19,319 nucleotides of DNA, taken from DAOVRL01 sp023128595 (lineage in GTDB: Bacteria; Planctomycetota; Phycisphaerae; Sedimentisphaerales; Anaerobacaceae). Where the stretch lies: NCBI GenBank assembly GCA_030628155.1, contig DAOVRL010000080.1, forward strand, positions 1 to 19,319, in the 5' to 3' direction. The notes under the pieces are model-generated. The model had not been told where the DNA came from. It searched no databases and worked only from the letters and a program-made list of their open reading frames with translations. Numbering within the stretch: position 1 is the first letter of the stretch; the number at the start of each line of letters is the position of its first letter. Positions 1 to 6,129 of the stretch are shown here, piece by piece. A program made the translations under genes and the position numbers.

Positions 1-124
1 CATTGGGATGGGAGGAGCACAGAAGACAGAATACAGAAGACAGGAGAGAGAAGATGGATTTCCGGCGGGCCGGGATATGGGGTTTGCTGCGACTTCGATG
101 GCGATGATGATTTTAGCCTCCGGG

Positions 125-159
125 TTTAGTATTTAGTATTTGGTATTTGGTATTCAGTA
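125..159. repeat. 7-bp tandem repeat, five units
   Basis: Five consecutive 7-bp units read TTTAGTA, TTTAGTA, TTTGGTA, TTTGGTA, TTCAGTA. Neighbouring units are identical in pairs, as expected from slippage or unequal exchange. No coding role is visible. Confidence 0.8.
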
Positions 160-330
160 TCAAGGATTAGCTATTAGTTAGATATGCATTATATCACACG
201 CAGAGTTGGATGTCAAGTGAATTTTTCTTTTTAGACACGGATTTACAGAGATTAACACTGCCACAGAGGGCACAGAGGACAGAGAGAAGTATGGCCACGA
301 AAAAGGCGCAAAGGAGAATTAGACACGGAT

Positions 331-354
331 CCGTTCGACAAGCTCAGGACGGAT
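331..354. repeat. 20-bp repeat unit nested in another repeat, with GGAT on both sides
   Basis: The phrase 'agacacggattgacactg' expected from the neighbouring repeats is split by ccgttcgacaagctcaggac at 331-350. GGAT stands immediately before it (327-330) and after it (351-354). Removing 331-354 restores the uninterrupted repeat. This looks like insertion of a small unit with a 4-bp duplication, though a chance match of so short a flank is possible. A related core (TTCGACTGCGCTGAGG) lies inside the nth gene at 6795-6810. Confidence 0.5.
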
Positions 355-400
355 TGACACTGATGAACAGGGATGTTAGATGTTGAGATAAGAACTACAA

Positions 401-540
401 AGTCTAATCGCGGATTTCTTGGGGCCACAGAGGGCACAGAGGACACAGAGATTAGATCAAAAGAAGTTGGCCAGGAAGGAAGTCTAATCGCGGATTACGC
501 GGGTTTGCGCGGATTTCTTGGGGCCACAGAGGACGCAGAG
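401..540. repeat. Imperfect direct repeat, start points 80 bp apart
   Basis: Copy 1 (401-450) and copy 2 (481-540) both begin agtctaatcgcggatt, continue through 'ttcttggggccacagagg', and end 'gcagag' or 'acagag'. Copy 2 carries an extra 'acgcgggtttgcgcggatt' after the first 16 bases and lacks about 9 bases in the 'cacagagg' part. A 73-aa frame crossing both copies has repeated peptides such as GFLGATE, but these only translate the DNA repeat. Confidence 0.7.
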
Positions 541-657
541 TTTATTAAATCTAAGCGCGAAGACACGAATTATTTTAGCCCGGATATTTCACGGGATTTT
601 TAGCCACGAAAAGGCACAAAAGTCACAAAAGAAAAATAGCCGCAGAGGGGATAGAGA

Positions 658-729
658 GGATTAGAGAATTAGTGGATTAGAGGATTGGTGGATTAGAGGA
701 TTAGGGGATTAGAGAATTAGTGGATTGGT
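658..729. repeat. 8-bp tandem array, nine units with a 16-bp higher order
   Basis: Nine consecutive octamers are seen. With A = GGATTAGA, B = GAATTAGT, C = GGATTGGT and D = GGATTAGG, the order is A B A C A D A B C. A occupies every other position in the first eight, so the array probably grew by copying a 16-bp dimer. No coding or regulatory role is visible. Confidence 0.75.
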
Positions 730-836
730 TAATGGTGAATGGTTGGGTGGGTTCTTAATTGATTATTGAAATGGCTGGTTGCTTACCGGGCGGAGGGGCG
801 ATATGGTCGATGAACGAATTAGAATGGAGAAGAAAA

Positions 837-1182
837 ATTGGTGACTGTCCGTAGTTTAAGGTGTGGGGCGGCCGTAGGACTTGGAGGGTCCCAAGAGAGG
901 GGTGTGAGAGCACGCCGCATCAAATTCTCATTTGTAGCCCGCAATTCTACGCCAATTCGGGCATTAGTGGCAACACTTTTCCCCGAAAGCAGATTTTTTT
1001 CTTGTGCTGGGATAGTGTTCCTGCTTGTAGCGTCGGCACCTGAATATTATTAGAACGTTACGCAGTATTTCTCCTTTGCTTTATCTTTGCAAAACGCAGG
1101 CCGCCGTGAAACAATGCATGGCAGTGGCATCTGCCAGAGCAGGAGGTAACGCGATACTTCCTCGCGCGTCGGCACTGTCTCA
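837..1182. other. Unassigned sequence upstream of the first gene
   Basis: This stretch lacks the dispersed repeats seen to its left. A 71-codon frame opens with GTG at 838 and ends at 1053, but it has no clear ribosome binding site and no recognisable motif. A longer frame from a TTG at 1076 runs into the gene at 1214, but its first 46 codons look untranslated because a far better start lies at 1214. I see no RNA gene here. Confidence 0.4.
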
Positions 1183-1188
1183 TATAAT
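1183..1188 (+). promoter_or_regulatory. Possible -10 box for the 1214 gene
   Basis: A perfect TATAAT lies 25 bases before the ATG at 1214. Transcription would start near 1195 and give a short leader containing the AGGAG ribosome binding site. No good -35 hexamer is seen at 16-18 bp spacing, so the assignment rests on the -10 and its position. Confidence 0.4.
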
Positions 1189-1213
1189 GTTGAGTGAACG
1201 AAAGGAGAAACTT

Positions 1214-1975
1214 ATGGAGAATCCAACGATTAACTGGAAAGAACGTTGCAAGTGGATAGGTGCATTTGCATTATTTGCGATCGTTGTCTCGGTCGCCATT
1301 GCTTTGGTTGCTAAAGACGCGACCGTGACGAGCTACTTTAGTGCGATTGCTACAGGATGCTCGATAGTACTGGCCGTCGTGGCTATCGTCTATTCCTCTC
1401 TGGAGCGGCTGGCCTCACGTGGCCAAATAGGAGAGATGGAATCGCTTATCCGTCAAGCATCCTCAATAATAACAGAAAAGGCGGGGCTGTTTGAGGACAA
1501 GGCGACAACGCTCAGGGAAATCGCAGATTCTTTCTCGAGCCAGCTACTCACAGGAGAGACAGAGCCGAGAGGCGAGGAGACAACCGATGGGGGTACCCGT
1601 CCAACGTGTCCACTTCGGATTGCAGACGTGTCACTGAGTCTGCTGAAAGTGTTGTATCTTTTCGCGAAGCTCCACAGAGGCAAACGCGACCTATCGATCG
1701 CGGACGTCGTAAGGCTTTCCGGCGCAGACTTAACAATGAAAGATGCATCCACATTCATAGCTAATGTATCATGTGTGGATTCTATAGTAGGCGTCAAATA
1801 CGCTTTCACACGTGAGACTGACCGCATGTCCGTGGTAGAATTCCCAGAGACCATTGAAGAGGAGGTCTCAGAGGAGGTAGAGCGCCGCATTAAGGACGAA
1901 AGCGTACCTGTACAAACAGCAGCGAGATTGCGGGCGGCAATGAAGCAGATCGACGAGGAATGTGGGACTGTCTGA
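1214..1975 (+). CDS. Two-helix membrane protein with C-terminal winged-helix-like domain, unknown function
   Basis: This 253-aa protein is not recognised as a named family. The ATG at 1214 is preceded by AAAGGAG at 8-9 bp and by a TATAAT, so I prefer it to the upstream TTG at 1076. Two hydrophobic helices are clear (about residues 14-33 and 41-63), separated by a short loop. A helical linker follows (64-110), then a polar, probably disordered stretch (112-132). Residues 136-210 read like a compact alpha/beta domain: helices around LSLLKVLYLFAKLHRG and SIADVVRLSG, then a beta-like segment VGVKYAFTRETDRMSVVEF. This order resembles a winged helix, but that is only an impression. The last 40 residues are charged and helical. 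The topology would put the C-terminal domain in the cytoplasm. Codon use looks less G-rich than the radical SAM gene downstream, and repeats flank the gene, so acquisition by transfer is plausible. Confidence 0.7.
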   Translation: MENPTINWKERCKWIGAFALFAIVVSVAIALVAKDATVTSYFSAIATGCSIVLAVVAIVYSSLERLASRGQIGEMESLIRQASSIITEKAGLFEDKATTLREIADSFSSQLLTGETEPRGEETTDGGTRPTCPLRIADVSLSLLKVLYLFAKLHRGKRDLSIADVVRLSGADLTMKDASTFIANVSCVDSIVGVKYAFTRETDRMSVVEFPETIEEEVSEEVERRIKDESVPVQTAARLRAAMKQIDEECGTV

Positions 1976-2044
1976 AATAGGTATTGCCTATGCAAGCAAC
2001 GGTGCGTGGCTGAAGCAATATAGAATTGTCAAAGAGCGTATCGG

Positions 2045-2158
2045 TTAAGCGGCGTCGAGCGTGAGGAGGTTGAGGTCAGGCAAAGGTTTGGCAACATCGG
2101 TCCACCGCCCCCGGCCGAGCCGCCGTAGGCGGCGAATTGGCTTTTGTCTATGTTCCAC
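2045..2158 (-). pseudogene. Short protein-like frame, possible 3' remnant of a lost gene
   Basis: On the minus strand a frame is open from a stop at 2170-2168 down to a TAA at 2047-2045. It reads ...RRLGRGRWTDVAKPLPDL then NLLTLDAA, ending at the stop. That looks like the C-terminus of a real protein rather than random translation, but it is only about 37 codons from a GTG and has no ribosome binding site. The DNA also contains a perfect 6-bp stem with a 3-base loop (2119-2133). It may be the tail of a decayed gene or mobile element, or a coincidence. I cannot name the parent family. Confidence 0.25.
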
Positions 2159-2196
2159 TGTCCCGACTTATGGCGAAGGAGCTGAGAAACCGCTGG

Positions 2197-2772
2197 TTAT
2201 TTTTGGCTATCTTGTTCCACGTTCTTAAGTGCATCTGTTGCTTCTGGCGTTCCTATTCTGTTTAGATAGAACGCAGCAAACGATCTAACTGAAGAATCTT
2301 CATGGGTTAAGAATTCGCTGAGAACAGAGATGGGAACTTGCGATGATCTTCCTGGCAAAGTAATTCCTAACATACTCGCACGTTGTTGCCTGTCACTCCA
2401 TTTTATTTGTCCCTCAAGATCTGCCAGAAGAAATTTTATTGCTTCCTTGTCACTGAGGTAGGGATGTATTGTTGTATATTTTTCAAGGATTTGAGATAAT
2501 TGACCAGAGATCTCTTTATTCTTCTGTTCGGCCTGCGCCAATTCGACTTGATGATGCTTTTCGGCTTGCTCCAATTCATCTTGGTGCCACTTTTCGGCTT
2601 CTGCTGATTCGCGGACCTGAAAGAAAAACTGGCACCAAATTAGCAGGATGGCGACAAAAGCACCAACAACAAATAATATCCTTCTCAACGACTTTTTTTC
2701 CTTCTTGGTGAAAACCGATGTTAAGCCTGATAATATGCCTGCTGTCGCAAGAATGGGTAGAAGAAGTGACAT
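2197..2772 (-). CDS. Two-helix membrane protein with coiled coil and HEAT-like tail, unknown function
   Basis: This 191-aa protein starts at an ATG preceded by AAAGGAG at about 10 bp. Two hydrophobic segments lie at residues 3-21 and 33-52, with a lysine-rich loop (KKEKK) between them. Residues 57-100 form a probable coiled coil built on an 11-residue repeat: AEKWHQDELEQ, AEKHHQVELAQ, AEQKNKEISGQ. The repeat is visible in the DNA as near-identical 33-bp blocks. Residues 148-186 (around SVLSEFLTHEDSSVRSFAAF) resemble one HEAT repeat, ending near the C-terminus. No catalytic motif is seen. The gene is noticeably more A+T-rich than the later genes and faces the 1214 gene tail to tail. Both encode short two-helix membrane anchors with soluble tails. 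A scaffold or sensor role is possible, but no function is assigned. Confidence 0.75.
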   Translation of the reverse strand: MSLLLPILATAGILSGLTSVFTKKEKKSLRRILFVVGAFVAILLIWCQFFFQVRESAEAEKWHQDELEQAEKHHQVELAQAEQKNKEISGQLSQILEKYTTIHPYLSDKEAIKFLLADLEGQIKWSDRQQRASMLGITLPGRSSQVPISVLSEFLTHEDSSVRSFAAFYLNRIGTPEATDALKNVEQDSQK

Positions 2773-3148
2773 AAAACGAACGCTCCTTTGATATTGAGAA
2801 ATAACAAGTTATCTTATGGTTTTACTGTTAATGCCAACTATGATATTCACAATTTTATGGCTGACAAGAGAACAATGTTAAAAATTTTGTATAATTCTGT
2901 TTTCGGGCAAAATCAAGCCTATGAGCATCCTTGCATCTTTCACCCATTGGGTCCTGACCAATACTGACGCACGATACCGGTGCCTCTTTTTTGTGGAAAA
3001 CCTCGCCAAAACTCATTTCTAGCCCAAAAACGCGGTTCTCTTCTGAAAGAAATTTGCAAAAACCAGTAGTTACCACGATAGACAGAATCTCAGGCAAATT
3101 GCACAATAGTAGTGTTGAGGGTCACAAGGAGATAAGGAGGAGCCGGGT
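2773..3148. other. A+T-rich gap with one doubtful minus-strand ORF
   Basis: The only sizeable frame is an 83-codon one on the minus strand (3106-2855), which opens with TTG. Its product includes FHKKEAPVSCVSIGQDPMGE and DFARKQNYTKFLTLFSCQP. It has no convincing ribosome binding site and no domain. The text is reminiscent of translations of dispersed repeats in other genomes, so I treat it as probable repeat or remnant DNA rather than a gene. The promoter of the 2197-2772 gene should lie just above 2780, but no clear hexamer pair is seen. Confidence 0.35.
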
Positions 3149-3266
3149 TAAGTAGGTCGCCTGCGGGGCAGGCGATTTGGGTGACCCCCATCACGCGGGA
3201 TGGGGGCTAAGTGGTCGCCGTTGGGACGGCGATTTTTGGGTGACGCCCACGACGCGGGGCGGGGGC
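3149..3266. repeat. 59-bp tandem repeat, two full units, each with two hairpins
   Basis: Units 3149-3207 and 3208-3266 both start TAAGT and end GGGGGC; a third copy begins at 3267 but departs after TAAGTGG. Unit 1 hairpins are TCGCCTGC/GCAGGCGA with loop GGG (3157-3175) and CCCCCATC/GATGGGGG with a 6-base loop (3185-3206). In unit 2 the first hairpin is TCGCCGT/ACGGCGA with loop TGGG (3215-3232). The stem sequences differ between units but remain fully paired. The second hairpin of unit 2 (around 3244-3261) is weaker, with CGCCC/GGGCG as its best stem. Selection on structure, or copying of a palindromic unit, would explain this. Confidence 0.75.
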
Positions 3267-3290
3267 TAAGTGGGGGGTTGCGGGAGGGTT

Positions 3291-3327
3291 GAGATTGCCG
3301 CAGTCGCTGGGCTGCTTCGCAATGACG
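3291..3327. repeat. Degenerate half copy of the GAGATTGCC...CGCAATGAC palindromic repeat
   Basis: It begins GAGATTGCC and ends TTCGCAATGACGA. The right half of the palindromic element near 18481-18515 begins GAGATTGCC and ends CTCGCAATGACA with a different middle. This copy lacks the left arm, so it looks like a truncated or half-palindromic relative. It borders the hairpin tandem array. Confidence 0.5.
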
Positions 3328-3408
3328 AGTGGGCGGGGGTGTTGTGGATTGATTATTTATGATTTGTGAATGGGGGGAGAATCAATAGGAAATAATTGTC
3401 GAGTGTTT

Positions 3409-3414
3409 TATAAT
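3409..3414 (+). promoter_or_regulatory. Possible -10 box for the radical SAM gene
   Basis: A perfect TATAAT sits 30 bases before the TTG at 3445 and within the upstream ATG-initiated version of the frame. A start of transcription near 3421 would leave an approximately 24-base leader carrying AAGGAAG. No strong -35 is seen. Its position supports the later translational start. Confidence 0.35.
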
Positions 3415-3444
3415 GCCGGTGTGGGTAAAAAGGAAGTAAAAATA

Positions 3445-5229
3445 TTGGCAGAGCGGGTTGAGGGGGAGTTGTTGGGGTTTGTGCGTCGGCCGGGGCGGTA
3501 TATCGGGGGGGAGGTGAACCAGGTCAAGAAGGACTTAGCGGCGTGTGAGGTTAGGGTTGCGTTGTGCTTTCCGGATGTCTATGAAGTGGGGATGTCGCAT
3601 ACGGGTCTTGCGATTATTTATGATTGCCTGAACGGGATCGAGGGTGTGGCGGCGGAGCGGGTCTTTGCGCCTTGGCTTGATGCTGAAAAGGTGATGCGGG
3701 AGAAAAAAATCCCTTTGTTTAGTTTACAGTCGAAGGCGGGGCTGAAGAGCTTTGATATTGTGGGGTTTAGTCTGACGAACGAACTTTGCTATACGAATGT
3801 GCTGAATATGCTGGATTTGGGGGGTATCGGCGTGCGAAGTGCGGAGCGGGGCGAGGATGAGCCGTTGGTAATTGCCGGTGGGGGGATGTCGAACTGCTGC
3901 GAGGCGGTGGCGGATTTTGTTGATTTGTTTCTATTGGGGGAAGGTGAGGAGGCTGTTGTTGAGTTAGTGGAGCTGGTGAGGGAGCAGAAGAAGGCCGGGG
4001 CGACGAAGAAGGAAATGCTGGTCGAGGCGGCGAAGAGGTTTGAGTGGGCATACGTGCCTTCGCTTTATGAGTTCGAATATGATGGGGCGAAGATTAGGTC
4101 GTTCAAGGCGAAAGCGGGGGATCTCAGGTGCGAATTTGAGAATGCGGTTGTGGAGGATTTTGAGAATGCGCCGGTGCCGGATCGGCCGATAGTTCCGTTT
4201 GTGCAGGCGGTCCATGAGCGGGTCAGCGTTGAGATTATGCGGGGGTGTCCGGGGCGGTGCCGGTTCTGTCAGGCGAGCTTTTGCCGGCGGCCGATACGGT
4301 ATCGCAGTATCGAGCGGATTATCGAAATTGCGAAGACGTGTTATCACGCCACGGGGTTTGATACTGTCAGTTTGCTTAGCTTGTCGAGTGCGGATTATCC
4401 GAAGCTGGAAGAATTGGTGGCGGGATTGGGCGAGTATTTTGGGGACAGGCACGTGGGGGTGTCTTTGCCGAGCTTGCGTGTGGATAAGCAGTTGAAGCTG
4501 CTGCCGGAGCTGGTGAAGGGTGTTCGGAAGGGCGGGCTTACGATTGCGGTTGAGGCGGCGAGCGAGCGGTTGAGGGAGATTGTAAACAAGCCTTTGAAGG
4601 ATGAGGATTTGTTCGCTGCGGTTGAGGCGGCGTATCGGGCGGGGTGGGGCAAGCTGAAGCTGTATTTTATGGTCGGTCTGCCGGGTGAGACGGAGGAGGA
4701 CGTTGTGCGGATTGTGCAGCTTTCGTACGAGCTGGCGAAGCTGCGAAAAAAGATCGACGGGAAGACGGGGCAGATTAATGTTGCGGTTAGCTGGTTTGTT
4801 CCCAAGGCGCATACGCCGTTCGGATGGTTAGGGCAAAAGCCGATTGGCTACTTCGGGCGGGCGAAGTGTCTGATATTGGATGAGAAGAGGAAGCTGGGGG
4901 CGAGGTGTTTGCGGTTTAAGTTCCACGATATAGGCCGGAGCATATTAGAATCGGCGATAGGGCGGGGTGACAGGCGATGCGGTGACGTTATCGAAGCGGC
5001 CTGGCGGAGCGGTGCGCGGTTCGATTTGTGGGACGAGTGTTTCGACTATGCGCTGTGGCGAGAGGCGTTCGGTAAATTCGGGATGGATGTCGAGACGATT
5101 GCGCAGAGGCAATTCGAGAGGGAGGAGATTCTGCCGTGGGAGCACTTGGGCGGGCCGGGGAAGGAGTATCTTTGGGGGCATTTGGATGAAGGAATGGAAA
5201 AAATGAGAAATGAGGGCTTGTCGCAATGA
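3445..5229 (+). CDS. Radical SAM protein of the TIGR03960 type (B12-binding-like N-terminus)
   Basis: The protein matches the layout of the uncharacterised radical SAM family known as TIGR03960. It opens with RPGRYIGGE about 14 residues in, then has a B12-binding-like alpha/beta domain (CFPDVYEVGMSHTGL, then FSLTNELCYTNVLNMLDLG and AGGGMSNCCEAVADFVDLF). A radical SAM barrel follows, with the cluster motif CPGRCRFC (CxxxCxxC; 4246-4269) and later segments such as GLTIAVEAASERLREIVNKP and LYFMVGLPGETEEDV. It should bind a 4Fe-4S cluster and cleave S-adenosylmethionine; the substrate is unknown. I chose the TTG at 3445 because AAGGAAG lies 9-10 bases before it and family members start close to this point. 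An in-frame ATG at 3370 would add 25 residues but has no ribosome binding site. In many genomes the DUF2344 partner (TIGR03936) is fused or adjacent; it is not in this window. The gene ends 21 bp from the convergent LOG gene. Confidence 0.88.
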   Translation: MAERVEGELLGFVRRPGRYIGGEVNQVKKDLAACEVRVALCFPDVYEVGMSHTGLAIIYDCLNGIEGVAAERVFAPWLDAEKVMREKKIPLFSLQSKAGLKSFDIVGFSLTNELCYTNVLNMLDLGGIGVRSAERGEDEPLVIAGGGMSNCCEAVADFVDLFLLGEGEEAVVELVELVREQKKAGATKKEMLVEAAKRFEWAYVPSLYEFEYDGAKIRSFKAKAGDLRCEFENAVVEDFENAPVPDRPIVPFVQAVHERVSVEIMRGCPGRCRFCQASFCRRPIRYRSIERIIEIAKTCYHATGFDTVSLLSLSSADYPKLEELVAGLGEYFGDRHVGVSLPSLRVDKQLKLLPELVKGVRKGGLTIAVEAASERLREIVNKPLKDEDLFAAVEAAYRAGWGKLKLYFMVGLPGETEEDVVRIVQLSYELAKLRKKIDGKTGQINVAVSWFVPKAHTPFGWLGQKPIGYFGRAKCLILDEKRKLGARCLRFKFHDIGRSILESAIGRGDRRCGDVIEAAWRSGARFDLWDECFDYALWREAFGKFGMDVETIAQRQFEREEILPWEHLGGPGKEYLWGHLDEGMEKMRNEGLSQ

Positions 5230-5250
5230 TTCGGGACAGGGTTCGCGGGT

Positions 5251-5961
5251 TTATGAGACTCTGGGGCCGTCCTGGGTCTTCTTCATACCCGGGGGCAGGT
5301 CGAGTCCGCTGTGTTTGGGGCCTTCTTTGAAGTCCACTATTATTTTTACGGCGGCCTTGGGGTCGTCGACGACGGTGAAGACGTCGAGGTCCTCGGGTGC
5401 GATGTAGTTGTGCTCGTCCAGCATTTTCTGTTTCATCCAGTTTGTGAGTCCGTCCCAATAGTCGCTGCCCATCAGGATTACGGGGAATGTGGCCTGTCTT
5501 AAGGTTTGGATCAGGACGAGCGATTCGAAGAATTCGTCCATAGTTCCGAAGCCGCCTGGGAAAACAATGAATCCGTGTGCGTATTTTAGGAACATGACCT
5601 TTCGGACGAAGAAGTATCTGAAGTGCAGTGAGAGATTCTGGTAGTCGTTTGGGATTTGCTCCAAGGGCAGCTCGATGTTCAGTCCGATGCTCTGGCCGCC
5701 GGCTTCTGAAGCGCCTTTATTTGCGGCTTGCATAATACCCCCGCCGCCGCCTGTTATTACGGCAAAGCCAGCCTTTACGAGCTCAGAGGCGGTTTGCACG
5801 GCGAGTTTGTAATATCGCTCGTTGGGTTTTGCTCGGGCCGAGCCGAAGATTGATACGGCAGGTCCGACTGAGGTGAGCTCTTCGAATCCTTCAGTAAACT
5901 CGGCCATTACTCTGAATATTCGCCAGAGGTCTTTCACGGGGTTATCGAGCGTATCCATCAT
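5251..5961 (-). CDS. LOG-family protein (TIGR00730-type, probable nucleotide 5'-monophosphate phosphoribohydrolase)
   Basis: The LOG signature is clear: a Rossmann-like start SVGPAVSIFGSAR, the glycine-rich VITGGGGGIMQAANKGA, and the catalytic-type PGGFGTMDEFFE. Known relatives release free base and ribose 5-phosphate from nucleoside monophosphates; in plants this activates cytokinins. The bacterial role may be nucleotide salvage or stress signalling. The ATG at 5961 is preceded by AAGGAG at 10 bp. The open frame extends further upstream to a GTG at 6057, but that extension is translated from a hairpin repeat (6031-6072) and is not credible. The chosen product is 236 aa, a normal length for the longer LOG subgroup. 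It is the last gene of the minus-strand block, 168 bp below nth, and may be transcribed from the operon promoter or from its own. Confidence 0.9.
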   Translation of the reverse strand: MMDTLDNPVKDLWRIFRVMAEFTEGFEELTSVGPAVSIFGSARAKPNERYYKLAVQTASELVKAGFAVITGGGGGIMQAANKGASEAGGQSIGLNIELPLEQIPNDYQNLSLHFRYFFVRKVMFLKYAHGFIVFPGGFGTMDEFFESLVLIQTLRQATFPVILMGSDYWDGLTNWMKQKMLDEHNYIAPEDLDVFTVVDDPKAAVKIIVDFKEGPKHSGLDLPPGMKKTQDGPRVS

Positions 5962-6027
5962 AAGCAACAATCTCCTTGAAATCTTATAAGCTGTAACAAA
6001 ATAAGTTCTTGAGTTACTCGGCGTTTG

Positions 6028-6075
6028 TGGATTCCCGCTACCCGCTTTCGCGGGCACAAGCTTCGCGGGAATGAC
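6028..6075. repeat. Hairpin repeat of the 'attcccgc...gcgggaat' type between nth and the LOG gene
   Basis: The outer stem ATTCCCGC (6031-6038) pairs with GCGGGAAT (6065-6072). Inside it, CCCGC (6041-6045) pairs with GCGGG (6050-6054) around TTTC. Phrases such as 'gattcccgctttcgcgggaatgac' are familiar dispersed repeats in several bacterial groups (recollection, not searched). In the minus-strand transcript it would form a stable structure 3' of nth and could act as an RNA stabiliser or weak terminator, but there is no U-run. Confidence 0.6.
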
Positions 6076-6129
6076 AGATAGTAATCTTTCTTTTTGTCAG
6101 ACCCTCTTGTTGGGACGTTTAACGAGTTT

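Larger units (their letters stand above)
1..836. repeat. Mosaic of short dispersed intergenic repeats, no gene
   Basis: No frame here looks protein-like. The stretch is built from recurring phrases: 'agacacggat' (from about 234 and 321), 'gccacagagg' (about 260, 424 and 523), 'gccacgaaaa' (about 294 and 603) and 'ctaatcgcggatt' (403, 483). The same 'gacacggatt' phrase recurs far away near 18311. Phrases of this kind are common in gaps of planctomycete-type genomes, in my recollection; no search was run. Several subrepeats are listed separately. The repeats are interleaved and partly nested, which suggests repeated insertion and local duplication. Confidence 0.7.

Noticed and set aside
252..603. 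ORFs of 64 and 76 codons over the left repeats
   Set aside because: They only translate repeat DNA (for example GFLGATE twice) and lack ribosome binding sites.
838..1053. 71-codon GTG-initiated ORF with a hydrophobic end
   Set aside because: There is no ribosome binding site, no motif and weak coding character; a second ORF overlaps it in another frame.
1977..1991. ATAGG/CCTAT palindrome just after the 1214 gene
   Set aside because: It has a 5-bp stem with no T-run, within chance expectation.
3149..3330. Possible CRISPR array
   Set aside because: Units are directly adjacent with no unique spacers, and the hairpins fill the unit.
3964..4812. Long minus-strand ORF (282 codons) opposite the radical SAM gene
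   Set aside because: It is a shadow of a G-rich gene; the product is Arg/Leu/Pro-rich with no domain, while the plus strand has clear family motifs.
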